A stretch of DNA of 64,000 nt from Asaia astilbis JCM 15831 (GCF_000613845.1 NZ_BAJT01000007.1:99084-163083); one strand, 5' to 3'; shown: positions 1-9,522, numbered from the stretch's first letter. Translations and numbers: made by a program. Notes: generated by a model not told the origin, from the letters alone.

Positions 1-1
1 A

Positions 2-423
2 GTGGAATCGACCGCTTTTCTGCTGAGGTCGGGGGCAGATGCACTTCTCTATCTCGGCGATACCGGTCCTGATGCGGTTGAACATAGCAATCGGCTGGAG
101 ACCTTGTGGCGGCTAATGGCCCCTTTGGTGCGGGCTCATCAGCTACGTGGATGATAATCGAGTGCTCGTACGACAATAGCAGAGCCGACGCGCAGCTCTT
201 CGGTCACATGACACCTCTCTGGCTCCTCCGGGAACTCAGGGCGCTCAAAACCCAAGCCGGCCTCTCCATGAAAGGGTTTCCGGTTCTGGTTTCGCATATC
301 AAGCCGGTTCTTACCCAAGGTGAGGCGGTCGAGCATCGTATCGAGGCGCAGCTTGGCGCCGGTAATGAGGAAGGGTTTCGTTTCATAATAGCCCGTCAGG
401 GCGCGCAAATCGCGTTTCCCTGA
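2..423 (+). pseudogene. Class II 3',5'-cyclic-nucleotide phosphodiesterase, C-terminal part, frameshifted, 5' end outside window
   Basis: The protein would hydrolyse cyclic nucleotides such as cAMP with a metallo-beta-lactamase-type fold. From base 2 one frame reads ESTAFLL...LLYLGDTGPDAVEHS...APLVRAHQLRG and stops at 152. The next frame, from 151, continues directly with IIECSYDNSRADAQLFGHMTP, then VLVSHIKP and a closing FRFIIARQGAQIAFP. Those blocks match the order seen in the PDEase_II family (yeast Pde1-like). One missing base after position 150 would join the two halves. The catalytic N-terminal metal site lies upstream of the window. It is either a decayed gene or a sequence error; the many similar shifts elsewhere favour error. 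Confidence 0.72.
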
Positions 424-463
424 CAGCAGGCTTCTTTGGTGGACATCTCGATCAATGCTGGGC

Positions 464-589
464 TCATTTGTCTGAATGATCGAACAGGCTTGATTTATAG
501 ATGCGTCGGACGAGCAGTGCAGCCAGAAGAGGGCCTATCGCGTAGGCAGCGAAAACGAAACAGATCATGAAGTAATCGGCCGCGTTCAT
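464..589 (-). CDS. Possible small single-span membrane protein (41 aa)
   Basis: A 41-residue reading frame starts with ATG and begins MNAADYFMICFVFAAYAIG. It has one clear hydrophobic segment at about residues 7-27, then a positive RRIYK stretch and a short polar tail, the pattern of a single-span inner-membrane peptide with the C-terminus inside. A weak purine-rich site (GGCGAG) precedes the start. It sits alone, antisense, between the phosphodiesterase remnant and the exporter operon. The size and layout resemble CcmD-like or other orphan membrane peptides, but I recognise no family. It could be chance. Confidence 0.35.
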   Translation of the reverse strand: MNAADYFMICFVFAAYAIGPLLAALLVRRIYKSSLFDHSDK

Positions 590-660
590 CGTTCTCGCCA
601 GGCCTTAAGCATGCTGCGGCACCCCGAATTGAAGGTCCCTACCATAGGTGAGTGGCGGGT

Positions 661-795
661 ATGGATCCAACATTCGATGATGACAACGCTGATTTTGATG
701 GTATCGCGGAGAGCGCCGCGCGAAGCGACCCTAGGAGGGGCGCCTCCGAACGGCTAGAGCATCTGTTCAGGCCCAGTGAAGAGCGAGAAGCATGA
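661..795 (+). CDS. Small acidic ORF translationally coupled to the ABC exporter permease
   Basis: A 44-residue frame starts at ATG 661, preceded by AGGTGAG at 645-651. It is Asp/Glu-rich at first (MDPTFDDDNADFDG) and then basic/acidic (RRGASERLEHLFRPSEEREA). Its stop overlaps the permease start as ATGA (792-795), which argues for translational coupling. No membrane span or known domain is visible. It may be a leader or small partner of the exporter, or merely open frame; no function is assigned. Confidence 0.42.
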   Translation: MDPTFDDDNADFDGIAESAARSDPRRGASERLEHLFRPSEEREA

Positions 796-1643
796 AGACA
801 ACGCAGTCAGGGACAGGCATTCGAGAAAAGGTGCTCGACCTTTCGTCTTTGACGGGGGCGGCGCGCTTCAGGGCCGCTTTTGTCGATCTGCGCGAGGGCA
901 TCAATCTGTTGCCACTTGCTGTGACTCTGGGGTGGCTCGATATCAAGATGCGCTACCGAGGGTCGATTCTCGGCCCTTTCTGGATGACGATAACGACGGC
1001 TGTCATGGTGGCTGCCCTTGGTGTTCTCTATGCCGAGCTCTTCGGGATCGTGCTGAAGGATTATCTTCCCTTCCTCGCCCTGTCTCTCGTTCTGTGGGGC
1101 TATATTTCGACATTGATTACCGAGGCTGCTTCTGTCTTCTCCCTGCAATCGAAGCTGATCACGGCGGCGCGCATGCCGTTCAGCATGTTTGCCACTCAGG
1201 CGATCATCCGCAACTTTTTGGTGCTTGCGCATAATGCGGTTGTCGTGCTCGGTGTCTTCCTCATCTTCCATATCGTTCCGCATAAGATCTGGCTGATTGT
1301 TCCGGCGCTGGCGCTCTGGAGCCTCGACAGTCTGGCGATATTGCTTTGCCTTGGGGTGGTGGGTGCCCGTTTTCGCGATATTCCTCCCATTGTGGGATCG
1401 CTGCTTCAGGTTTTCTTTTTCATCACACCGATCATCTGGCGGCCTGAGCTGGTTGGCGCTTTGAGCGGGTGGCTGCTTCTCGACCCCTTATATCCCCTGA
1501 TCGCCATTATCCGTGCGCCTCTTTTAGGGGAAAGCCTGCCGAGGCTTATCTGGGAAGCGGCGCTCGCCCATAGCGCTGTTCTTGTCGTTATTGCGACACT
1601 TGTCTTCGCCCGCTTTCGTGCCCGCATTGCTTACTGGGTTTGA
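792..1643 (+). CDS. ABC-2 type polysaccharide export permease (Wzm/KpsM-like)
   Basis: This 283-residue integral membrane protein would form the channel of an ATP-driven exporter for O-antigen, capsule or another lipid-linked polysaccharide. The N-terminal cytoplasmic stretch contains the family-typical IKMRYRGSILGPFWMTI element (about residues 50-66). About six hydrophobic helices follow to the C-terminus, which ends RFRARIAYWV as Wzm-type permeases do. It is immediately followed, within 2 bases, by its ATPase partner. The start is the ATG overlapping the small upstream ORF. No glycosyltransferase cluster is visible here, so the exported glycan is unknown. Confidence 0.88.
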   Translation: MKTTQSGTGIREKVLDLSSLTGAARFRAAFVDLREGINLLPLAVTLGWLDIKMRYRGSILGPFWMTITTAVMVAALGVLYAELFGIVLKDYLPFLALSLVLWGYISTLITEAASVFSLQSKLITAARMPFSMFATQAIIRNFLVLAHNAVVVLGVFLIFHIVPHKIWLIVPALALWSLDSLAILLCLGVVGARFRDIPPIVGSLLQVFFFITPIIWRPELVGALSGWLLLDPLYPLIAIIRAPLLGESLPRLIWEAALAHSAVLVVIATLVFARFRARIAYWV

Positions 1644-1645
1644 GT

Positions 1646-2410
1646 ATGACCAGAGTTTCCGTTGACCGTCTGTGCCTGCAATTTCCGGTCTATCATGCCG
1701 AAAATCGGACTCTCAAGCGTTCCATGGCTCACGCTGTCGCCAGTCGGACCGGACAGCGCGTGGGTAGTGTTCTCGTGGAGGACGCCCGTCAACGTGTGAC
1801 AGTCGATGTTCTGAAGGAGATCAGCTTTTCGCTGCGCAGTGGTGAGCGTCTTGGTCTTGTAGGGGGCAATGGCGCAGGCAAAACGACTCTTCTGCGTGCA
1901 TTGGCCGGTATCTACGAGCCAGTCTCGGGCCGTGTCTGCGTGCGGGGGGAGATCGGGACCCTTCTCGACACCCAGCTTGGTATGAACATGGAGTTGACTG
2001 GCGCAGAGAACGTGCGGCTTCGGTGCCTTTTTCACGGAGTGGGTCAGGCTGAAACGCGTGCCATCCTGCAGAATGTTTCCGACTTTGCGGAGTTGGGTGA
2101 CTTTCTGGCCTTGCCAGTCAAGACATATAGCAGTGGCATGCTGGTGCGTCTGGCTTTTGGGCTTGCTACTGCCATCACGCCAGACGTGCTTTTTATGGAT
2201 GAATGGATTCTGGCGGGAGACATCACATTTCTGGCCAAAGCACGAAAGCGGATTGAAGCGCTCGTGCAGAAATCGGATGTTCTGGTCATGTCCTCGCATC
2301 AGCCGGAGATCATCCGACAATGGTGCACGCGCCTGATCTGGCTCGATAAGGGGCAGATCCGTATGGATGGGCCTACCGACGTTGTGCTTGATGCGTATCT
2401 TCAAGGCTGA
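1646..2410 (+). CDS. ABC transporter ATP-binding protein for polysaccharide export (Wzt/KpsT-like)
   Basis: The cytoplasmic ATPase subunit pairs with the permease just upstream. It shows Walker A GGNGAGKTTLL (about residues 75-85), an ABC signature YSSGM, Walker B PDVLFMDEW and a switch His in SSHQPE. The length (254 aa) fits an ATPase without the extra carbohydrate-binding C-terminal domain of some Wzt proteins, so it is more like KpsT. I chose ATG 1646; a TTG at 1640 overlapping the permease stop is the alternative. The two genes form one transcription unit with no clear terminator after it, only a TGAGCG/CGCTCA inverted repeat without a T tract. Confidence 0.88.
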   Translation: MTRVSVDRLCLQFPVYHAENRTLKRSMAHAVASRTGQRVGSVLVEDARQRVTVDVLKEISFSLRSGERLGLVGGNGAGKTTLLRALAGIYEPVSGRVCVRGEIGTLLDTQLGMNMELTGAENVRLRCLFHGVGQAETRAILQNVSDFAELGDFLALPVKTYSSGMLVRLAFGLATAITPDVLFMDEWILAGDITFLAKARKRIEALVQKSDVLVMSSHQPEIIRQWCTRLIWLDKGQIRMDGPTDVVLDAYLQG

Positions 2411-2522
2411 GCGCAACGACGCTCAGATCCAAGCATCAGGCGGCGTCACTGAGCGTAAACGTAGCGCGTAGATCACAATCTTCCCTATGTGGAGAAGATA
2501 GATATTTTTTATTTTGGAAAAG

Positions 2523-2599
<77 letters not shown>

Positions 2600-2721
2600 A
2601 TGAAGCTTTTCAGCTTCAGCAACCGTTTCGGAGGAGGCCGTAACGTCCTCGTCTTCGGTGAAGGGGGAACTACCAGCCTCACTTTCGTTTGGCAACAGCC
2701 GGAAGCGCATTTTTTTCATTT

Positions 2722-2768
2722 TTCTTGCCGTCCTCGCGCTCAACTCAGGAGTGGAGGGACGGCAAGAA
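2722..2768. repeat. 12-bp inverted repeat with 23-base loop
   Basis: TTCTTGCCGTCC at 2722-2733 is exactly mirrored by GGACGGCAAGAA at 2757-2768. It lies just past the 3' end of the PI-PLC-like gene and before tRNA-Asp. On neither strand is the stem followed by a T tract, so it is not a standard intrinsic terminator; it may act as a transcript-end stem. Confidence 0.55.
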
Positions 2769-2780
2769 GAAAGGGCGGCC

Positions 2781-3961
2781 TCAGGGGGTCTGCGGTTCGA
2801 TCAGTCGATTCTGGCATGAATGCGGGGCATTGACCGGATTGCACCGCGCGACCAGCCCGGGACCGAACGTGACCGAATAGCCATGCCAGGGGGCGGGTTC
2901 GAAGCCAGGGTAGTCGGTGCTGATCAGATGCGCGCCTGAACCGAAAGCGACAGCGCGTCGCGTGAGATCGTTCTGCCTTGCTTCGATTGTGTTGGCATCT
3001 GCGCGTGTCCGCACGAGATAGCCTTGTTTCACAAGAGCGGGGATGGTCTGGGCGGCCGCCTTGTTATCGACACTCTCGCTGCCATTGCCCTTGGTCCCGA
3101 CAAAGCCCTCATTGACTTCAGTAAAGGCGCAGTCCGGATCGCCGGGCTTTCCATTGGTAAAGACGATGCGATGTCTCAGGGCCGGATGGCCTTGCACATA
3201 CCGTGCTGTGTCATGAGGGCGGTCGAACAGAAAAACGACCTTGCCTCTCGTCTCGGCGAGGCTCGGCCAGCCATGCTCGTGAACACCCTGATCGAGCGTC
3301 TCGGCAGAGCCACGCACCTGATCCGGTGTGACTATACCGTCTGCTCCGAAAACCGACACGAGCTCGGCATCGAGTTTGTCATAGGTGGCGGGGGTGAAGA
3401 TTTCGGGTTGGGTGAAGTCGAGTTTGCCGCCTCCAAAGGGGATATCCTGCTTGGTTTCAAGATCGATGAAGACGGGCACATGGTGCGGATGCGCGTCCGA
3501 CCAAGCTTGATTTCTGCCAGACAGGTGCGAAGTGGCTGACAGCTTGAACGCTGATCGATATCGACAACATGCATTACCTTGAAATCGGTGCCTTGCATGG
3601 TCTCGGGTGCTGTCGGGTCCTGATCGGGAGTGATGCCAGCCTTGCGCTCCCATTCTGGGCCCTTCGGATGGGCATAACGGCCGCCTTGAGTGTCGGCATA
3701 GATATCGATTTCAAGCTGACGCACTCCATGATCGAGCTGAGCCGTCAGCGTGCCATGACGATAATCGAGTGCAATGGCGGCTTGCGGGGAGAGCTGCGTC
3801 AGCCATTTCAGTGTCGCTGGTGAGATGTCGCGACGGTAGCTGTTATGCGTACCGATCACCTGTATCTGGTTGAGATGGATTGTCTTATCCATCGTTTCGG
3901 CATGGGCCGACCCAAGGAGTGAGGCCAGAAGAGTCAGGGGCAAGGCAGAGCGAAGGCGCAT
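2781..3961 (-). pseudogene. Exported PI-PLC-like phosphodiesterase (PI-PLC-C1 type), frameshifted
   Basis: The gene encodes an exported phosphoinositide-specific phospholipase C-like protein. The start MRLRSALPLTLLASLLGSAHA is a signal peptide. The mature part opens with the family block IQVIGTHNSYRRD, then ALDYRHGTLTAQLDHGVRQLEIDIYAD, later HPHHVPVFIDLETK, and ends with LISTDYPGFEPAPWHGY. The first half (to about 3507) and second half are in different frames; one missing base near AAATCAAGCTTGG joins them into 393 residues. The corrected protein aligns along its length with the N-terminal half of the larger fusion at 50332-52600, so this is a stand-alone paralog. Substrate is inferred from family only. 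Confidence 0.8.
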
Positions 3962-4255
3962 CGACAGATCCTGAAAGCGGGAAATGGAACTGTGATAAGG
4001 CCATGTCGATTTCGAACTGAATAGCGCGTCATGAAATCTTCACGGGCACTATAAAAAACCGCCACAAATAATTCACTTCGGCTTGTCACTCGGCATAGCT
4101 GTCGGAGAGGTGCATCGACCGTTTTAAGCAGAGTGCTTTAGCAGTTAGTATTCTTCGTAGCGGTCAACAGGATTGGCCAAAGGGGATGGCGCCTTTGTTA
4201 GGAAGGCAGTGCTGAGGGAGTATGTGGCTTGCAAGCTCTGGGAGGCCGAGGCGAC

Positions 4256-4735
4256 ATGGATGTGCAGATTGACGATCTCTCGAGCGTGGAGAGCCGTTCG
4301 CTTCTCGCGCTGCATCTGGAGGGGATGACTGAGCATTCTCCGGCTGCGTTCAGATTTGCGCTCGATCTGTCAGCGCTCACTGTACCCGAGGTTACGCTCT
4401 GGTCGGCACGGATCGAGGGGCGTGTTGCAGCCATTGGCGCTCTGAAAGACTTGGGTGCGGATCTGGGTGAAGTGAAGTCCATGCGGACCCATCCCGATTA
4501 CCTCAAGCGGGGTGCCGCAGCGGCCATTCTGGCCACAATCATCGAGACAGCGCAGGAGCGCCCGCTCAAGCGATTATGTCTTGAGACCGGTGTCGGTCCC
4601 TCCTTCTCGGCAGCGATTGCGCTGTATCGGAAGAACGGGTTCGCGACCGGGCCAGCCTTCGGTGCCTATCAGACAAGCCCCTTCAACCAGTTTTTCCATC
4701 TTGATCTTGGAGAGGGGACGGCTGAGGGGTTTTAG
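4256..4735 (+). CDS. GNAT family N-acetyltransferase
   Basis: The protein is a 159-residue acyl-CoA dependent N-acetyltransferase. The acetyl-CoA binding part is visible as VKSMRTHPDYLKRGAAAAIL (beta4-loop-alpha3, with an RGAAAA version of the R/Q-x-x-G-x-A/G motif) and the late LYRKNGFATGPAFGAYQ element. I start at ATG 4256 because GGGAGG and a nearer AGG lie just upstream; a TTG at 4229 is the alternative. It stands alone between two minus-strand genes. The substrate cannot be read from the sequence. Confidence 0.82.
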   Translation: MDVQIDDLSSVESRSLLALHLEGMTEHSPAAFRFALDLSALTVPEVTLWSARIEGRVAAIGALKDLGADLGEVKSMRTHPDYLKRGAAAAILATIIETAQERPLKRLCLETGVGPSFSAAIALYRKNGFATGPAFGAYQTSPFNQFFHLDLGEGTAEGF

Positions 4736-4772
4736 CCTTTCTTATGGGGGACAGGTCGGCTTCGTTGCCGCG

Positions 4773-5558
4773 TCACCAGCAGCAGAAGCCACCATCGACC
4801 AGCAGGTCGACGCCCGTGCAGAAGGACGCTGCCCGTGATGAGAGGAAGATGGCCGGTCCCACCATCTCACGTGGTGTGGCAATGCGGTTCATGGGGGTGT
4901 CGTTTTCAAACACGATGACGCGCTCAGCCCATTCCGGGCGGGTGTTCATGGGGGTGGCGGTGTAGCCGGGGCTGATCGTGTTGACGCGTACACCACGCGC
5001 GGCCCATTCCATGGCGAGGCTTTTGCTGAGATGGATCACTGCGGCCTTGGAGGCGTTGTAATGCGCCTGCATCAGTCCGCGATTGACGATCACCCCCGAC
5101 ATGGAGGCGATGTTGACGATCGAACCACGTCCATTGGCGAGCATTGCGCGCCCTTCGGCCTGCGACGAGAGAAATACTCCTGTCGTGTTGACGTCGAGCA
5201 CGCGTTGCCATTGCTCACGGCTCATCTCTTCTGCCGGTGCGGCATTGGCGATGCCTGCCGCATTCACGGCAACGGAAAGCGGGCCGAGCTCCTTTTGGGT
5301 GTCGGCAATGGCGTCGGTGAGGCTCGTTTCATCGGTTGCGTCGCCTGTGCAGACGAGGACAGAGCGCTTGAGACTGCGAATTCTGTCAGCCGTTTCCTCG
5401 AGTCCGCTGCGCGAACCGGGCAAATCGAAGCAGGCGACCGAGGCGCCAGCCTCTGCAAGACCGATGGCAATTTGCTGTCCGATACCACTGCCTGCTCCCG
5501 TTACGAAGGCGATGTCACCAGAGAGTTCGAAGAGTCCATGAAAAATATCCACTGTCAT
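4773..5558 (-). CDS. SDR family oxidoreductase, probable polyol/sugar-alcohol dehydrogenase
   Basis: This is a 261-residue NAD(P)-dependent classical short-chain dehydrogenase. It shows the cofactor motif TGAGSGIG, the NAAG motif, the catalytic Ser region NIASMSG and the YNASK catalytic pair, and ends DLLVDGGFCCW like sugar-alcohol SDRs. The start is ATG 5558 with GAGG about 8 bases upstream; a GTG at 5609, overlapping the transketolase end, is less likely. It follows the transketolase gene in the same direction by 43 bases. With the divergent polyol permease, this suggests oxidation of a pentitol or related alcohol to a ketose that enters the pentose-phosphate pathway. The exact substrate is unknown. 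Confidence 0.86.
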   Translation of the reverse strand: MTVDIFHGLFELSGDIAFVTGAGSGIGQQIAIGLAEAGASVACFDLPGSRSGLEETADRIRSLKRSVLVCTGDATDETSLTDAIADTQKELGPLSVAVNAAGIANAAPAEEMSREQWQRVLDVNTTGVFLSSQAEGRAMLANGRGSIVNIASMSGVIVNRGLMQAHYNASKAAVIHLSKSLAMEWAARGVRVNTISPGYTATPMNTRPEWAERVIVFENDTPMNRIATPREMVGPAIFLSSRAASFCTGVDLLVDGGFCCW

Positions 5559-5601
5559 GGGCGTCGCCTCATGGCCCGCCCGGTGAGGAAGGGGCGGGAG
5601 G

Positions 5602-7623
5602 TCAGACACACTGACGGCTTCTGAGGCGTGTCAGAATCGCTTCGGCGCGCGCGACGACATTTTCGACCGTGAAGCCGAAATGGCGGAACAGATCCGCGGC
5701 AGGTCCGGACTCGCCGAATCCGCTCATGCCCACCACGTCTCCGTCGAGGCCGACATAACGCGCCCAGTAAGATGTGCTTGCGGCCTCAATGGCGAGCCGG
5801 GCTCGCACTGCGTCAGGTAACACAGTTTCGCGATAGGAAGCGTCCTGTGCGTCGAACGTTTCGGGTGAGGGGAGGGAGACCACACGTACGGCCAGATTTC
5901 TGGCTCGCAACGCCTTGGCTGAGTCGAGGGCGAGCGTCATTTCAGACCCTGTGGCGATCAGGATCAGATCGGGCGTGCCTGTGCAGTCGGAGAGTACGTA
6001 GCCACCGCGCCAGGCATCCCTCAGCTGCGCATCATTGCGACTTTGCTGTTGGAGCGGGAGGCGCGACAGCGAGAAGGCTGTCGGTCCGTCGAGGCGTTCG
6101 AGCGCACTCACCCAGGCAATGGTGGCCTCGACCTGATCGCAGGGGCGCCATGTCACCATGTTCGGGGTCTGGCGCAGGCTGGCCAATTGCTCGACGGGCT
6201 GATGGGTCGGACCGTCTTCGCCCAGCCCAATGGAGTCATGCGTATAGACCAGAATTTGGCGCTGCTTCATCAAGGCGGCCATGCGCACCGCGTTGCGTGC
6301 GTATTCCATGAACATCAGAAAGGTGGCGGTATAGGGAATGAAGCCGCCATGCAGGGCAACGCCACTGGCCATGGCGACCATCCCGAATTCGCGGACGCCG
6401 TAATCTACGTAATTCCCGCCAGCATCGACAGACACCGAAGAAGACCCCGACCAGCGCGTCAGGCAACTCGGGGTAATGTCGGCGCAACCGCCAAACATCT
6501 CTGGCAGATGCGGGGCAAAAGCCTCGATGGCGTTTTGGGACGCCTTGCGTGACGGGATATCCTGAGGCGCGTCCTGAAGGCTCCGGACAAGGTCGCGTGA
6601 CACAGTCTCCCAATTTCGCGGGAAGCTCTTATTTTGGCGCCGCATGAATTCAGCTGCGAGCTCGGGATGGGCGTCTCTGTAGCGCGCGAACAGGTCGTTC
6701 CAGGCGGTCTCGACCTCTTTTCCTGCAGCGCGATGATCCCAGTCCCGATAGATCTCCTGAGGGATATCAAAAGCAGGGTGGGGCCAGTTCAGGCGCTCCC
6801 GGATTTTGGCGATTTCATCGGCCGGGAGCACGCCGCCATGGACCTTGTGCGTGCCTGCATAGCCTTCGGAACATCCCTGGCCGATCGTGGTGCGGCAGAT
6901 AATCAGGCTCGGTCGTGTTCTTTCTTCGCGGGCCTCTTTCAAGGCCGTCAGAACGGCTTCGGGGTCGTGACCGTCAATCTCACCGATAACCTGCCAGTTA
7001 TAGGCCTCGAAGCGCTTGCGCGTATCGTCAGTATAGACACCGTCAATCGGCCCGTCATTGGTGACCATGTTCCGATCATAGATCGTTATCAGCTTGCCCA
7101 GACCTAACGTTCCCGCAAGAGCGCAGGCCTCGTGCGAGATGCCCTCCATCAGACAGCCTTCACCCAGATAGGCATAGGTATGATGATCGACAATCGGCAA
7201 TCCGGGACGGTTGAACTGCGCAGCCAATGTCTTTTCTGCCAGGGCCATGCCAACAGCGTTGGCAATGCCCTGACCGAGCGGTCCGGTTGTGGTCTCTATG
7301 CCGGGCGCATAACCGAATTCGGGGTGGCCGGGTGTCTTTGAGTGGAGCTGACGAAACTGTTTGATATCGTCGATGCCCAGCGCGAAGCCGGAGAGATGCA
7401 GCAGGGCATAAAGCAGCATCGATCCGTGGCCGTTGGAATAGACGAAGCGGTCCCGGTTGCACCAATCCGGATTGCCCGGATTGTAGCGCATGATGTCACG
7501 CCACAGCACTTCCGAGATATCGGCCATGCCCATTGGTGTTCCCGGGTGGCCCGACTGAGCTTTGAAAATGGCATCGATCGCAAGAATGCGGATGGCGTTG
7601 GCGCGTTGGCTACGTGTGGTCAT
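5602..7623 (-). CDS. tkt: Transketolase
   Basis: The 673-residue thiamine-diphosphate enzyme moves two-carbon units between sugar phosphates in the pentose-phosphate pathway. Visible motifs are [13 protein letters not shown] near the start, [14 protein letters not shown], the TPP/Mg site [13 protein letters not shown]...[23 protein letters not shown] in the pyrimidine domain, [19 protein letters not shown], and a C-terminal domain with [10 protein letters not shown] and [10 protein letters not shown]. Length and domain order are normal. It precedes the SDR gene and diverges from the polyol permease, so it may be a pathway-dedicated copy rather than the housekeeping one; that is inference. Confidence 0.95.
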   Translation of the reverse strand: MTTRSQRANAIRILAIDAIFKAQSGHPGTPMGMADISEVLWRDIMRYNPGNPDWCNRDRFVYSNGHGSMLLYALLHLSGFALGIDDIKQFRQLHSKTPGHPEFGYAPGIETTTGPLGQGIANAVGMALAEKTLAAQFNRPGLPIVDHHTYAYLGEGCLMEGISHEACALAGTLGLGKLITIYDRNMVTNDGPIDGVYTDDTRKRFEAYNWQVIGEIDGHDPEAVLTALKEAREERTRPSLIICRTTIGQGCSEGYAGTHKVHGGVLPADEIAKIRERLNWPHPAFDIPQEIYRDWDHRAAGKEVETAWNDLFARYRDAHPELAAEFMRRQNKSFPRNWETVSRDLVRSLQDAPQDIPSRKASQNAIEAFAPHLPEMFGGCADITPSCLTRWSGSSSVSVDAGGNYVDYGVREFGMVAMASGVALHGGFIPYTATFLMFMEYARNAVRMAALMKQRQILVYTHDSIGLGEDGPTHQPVEQLASLRQTPNMVTWRPCDQVEATIAWVSALERLDGPTAFSLSRLPLQQQSRNDAQLRDAWRGGYVLSDCTGTPDLILIATGSEMTLALDSAKALRARNLAVRVVSLPSPETFDAQDASYRETVLPDAVRARLAIEAASTSYWARYVGLDGDVVGMSGFGESGPAADLFRHFGFTVENVVARAEAILTRLRSRQCV

Positions 7624-8121
7624 TGGAAGACCTTCGTCTGATCCCGACTGGGGTGGGGGAGGATGTGATTTTCGTCACAGTGGAGCTTGTCTGTCTGACC
7701 GCAGGATATCTGCCTGTCTCATTTTCCGATGAGAGAAAGTATTTATAATAACAATACTTATGAGGATATTGGCTTAGACTCATTGTTATAAATCATAATT
7801 ATGTGATTAAATCATGTTGTATCATCGAGATATGTTTCGAAAATCCTGATCGGTTTCTCCGAATCTCGAGAAATTTCTCATATAATCAGAAATATATCAC
7901 CAAAACAGAGATGTTATTTCTCAAATATTTTGAGAAACATACCGATTCCCTCTGTTGATTATATCAACAACCGTATCAAAAATATCCCAAACTAACATCC
8001 AAGTTGGTATACATAACTCGAACTTGTGATTTGTTGACGCGTGAGACTTCAAGCAAGGAAGGGTGATCCAGGCGCGCTGCACACCAGTCGATGGCCTGAT
8101 GAACAAAACAGGAGAAACACG
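7624..8121. promoter_or_regulatory. AT-rich divergent control region with repeated TTTCTC/GAGAAA operator-like sites
   Basis: This 498-base gap separates transketolase (minus) from the polyol permease (plus). About 7740-7990 is far richer in A+T than the genes. GAGAAA occurs at 7733-7738, TTTCTC at 7854-7859, the perfect 12-bp palindrome GAGAAATTTCTC at 7868-7879, and TTTCTCAAA (7917-7925) mirrored by TTTGAGAAA (7929-7937) across three bases. Repeated half-sites in both orientations suggest a shared operator for the divergent promoters. No regulator gene is adjacent. Confidence 0.6.
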
Positions 8122-9465
8122 ATGGCAGGCGGGACATTCGCCGGCGACGCTCGCTCGTTAACCGGTACGTTGCAGGACATGGAGCCCAGAACCGCCGTTG
8201 AGCGGTTCGTTTCCTGGGCAGGAATTCCACCAGTCATGATCTGGGGATTTATCGGAACGCTGTTGTTCATGATCGGCGATGGGGTGGAAAGTGGGTATCT
8301 CTCCCCTTATCTCGTCTCGCTTGGCTTCCTGGAGCACGATGTTGCCGGGCTTTTCACGATTTACGGTTTGACTGCAGCGGTGTCGGCATGGGCTTCGGGC
8401 GCGCTCTCCGATATGTGGGGCAGCCGAAAGGTCATGTTGATCGGTCTGGCTATCTGGATCGTCTTTCAGATCGGTTTTCTAGGCTTTGCTCTGCCTTCAA
8501 AATCCTGGACACTCATCACGCTGTTTTACGGTCTGCGCGGTTTCGGGTATCCGCTTTTCGCGTTCGGTTTTCTTGTCTGGGTCGTCAACACGGCACCGGT
8601 GCAGAAGCTGGGGTCGGCTGTCGGCTGGTTCTGGTTCTGCTTCACGGCGGGGCTGCCCACGCTGGGTACGACAATTGCGGGTGTGCTCCTGCCGATCATT
8701 GGCGGCTATGCGACGCTTTGGGTTGCACTCAGCTTCGTTATCTTTGGTGGAGCGCTGGCGCTGCTTGGCATGAAGCGGGTCCCTCGGGTCGAGGCAGGAA
8801 AGCATGGCGCGCTCAAGACGCTTTTTCTGTCATTGGCAATCGGCTGGCAGCGCCCAAAAGTAGGTATGGGCTGCATCGTGCGCGCCATCAACTCCTCTGC
8901 CGAGTTCGGTTTTCTGGTGTTCATGCCGCTTTATTTCACCCATACGCTGCACTTCACCATGGGGCAGTGGCTGGCTGTTCTTCAGGCCATTTTCATCAGC
9001 AATATCTTCTTCAATCTTGTTCTGGGGATCATCAGCGACAAGTTGAGCTGGCGCTATACTGTCATGATCATGGGAGGGATCGGCTCGACCCTGAGCACCA
9101 TGGCATTCTATTTTGCGCCGACCTTTCTCGGGCCCGACCATCTTTTTATCGTTATGGTGGCCGGCGCCTTTTACGGCATGACTCTTGCTGGCTATGTGCC
9201 GCTTTCGGCTCTGATGCCTTATCTGGCTCCTGAAAACAAAGGGGCTGCCATGTCACTGCTCAACCTTGGTGCTGGTGCGAGCGTCTGGATCGGGCCGGCA
9301 ATTGTTTATATTTTCGAGCCGTCCTTTGGAGTGCTCGGCGTGATGATTGTCTATTCCGTGATCTACTTCATCAGTGCCGTTCTGACTTATTTTCTGACGC
9401 TGGATCCTGATGTTGAGGCGCATCTGCACGCAACGCGTGCGGAGGCCAGGGAGGGGGCGGCCTAG
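8122..9465 (+). CDS. MFS polyol permease (ribitol/D-arabitol transporter type)
   Basis: This is a 447-residue, 12-helix proton-linked carrier. The N-terminal block GIPPVMIWGFIGTLLFMIGDG and the following LSPYLVSLG closely match the polyol permease family (RbtT/DalT), and GALSDMWGSRKVM is the MFS loop-2 motif. The start is ATG 8122, with AGGAGA six bases upstream. It faces the transketolase/SDR operon across a common control region, which supports a sugar-alcohol uptake and oxidation module. An intrinsic terminator follows. The exact substrate is not readable. Confidence 0.88.
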   Translation: MAGGTFAGDARSLTGTLQDMEPRTAVERFVSWAGIPPVMIWGFIGTLLFMIGDGVESGYLSPYLVSLGFLEHDVAGLFTIYGLTAAVSAWASGALSDMWGSRKVMLIGLAIWIVFQIGFLGFALPSKSWTLITLFYGLRGFGYPLFAFGFLVWVVNTAPVQKLGSAVGWFWFCFTAGLPTLGTTIAGVLLPIIGGYATLWVALSFVIFGGALALLGMKRVPRVEAGKHGALKTLFLSLAIGWQRPKVGMGCIVRAINSSAEFGFLVFMPLYFTHTLHFTMGQWLAVLQAIFISNIFFNLVLGIISDKLSWRYTVMIMGGIGSTLSTMAFYFAPTFLGPDHLFIVMVAGAFYGMTLAGYVPLSALMPYLAPENKGAAMSLLNLGAGASVWIGPAIVYIFEPSFGVLGVMIVYSVIYFISAVLTYFLTLDPDVEAHLHATRAEAREGAA

Positions 9466-9496
9466 TGTTGTCCTGGTGAGATAAAACATTGGCGAG

Positions 9497-9522
9497 GGCG
9501 GGTTCACAGACCCGCCTTTTTT
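9497..9522 (+). terminator. Intrinsic terminator after the polyol permease
   Basis: GGCGGGT (9497-9503) pairs with ACCCGCC (9510-9516) over a six-base loop and is followed by six T (9517-9522). Confidence 0.9.
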
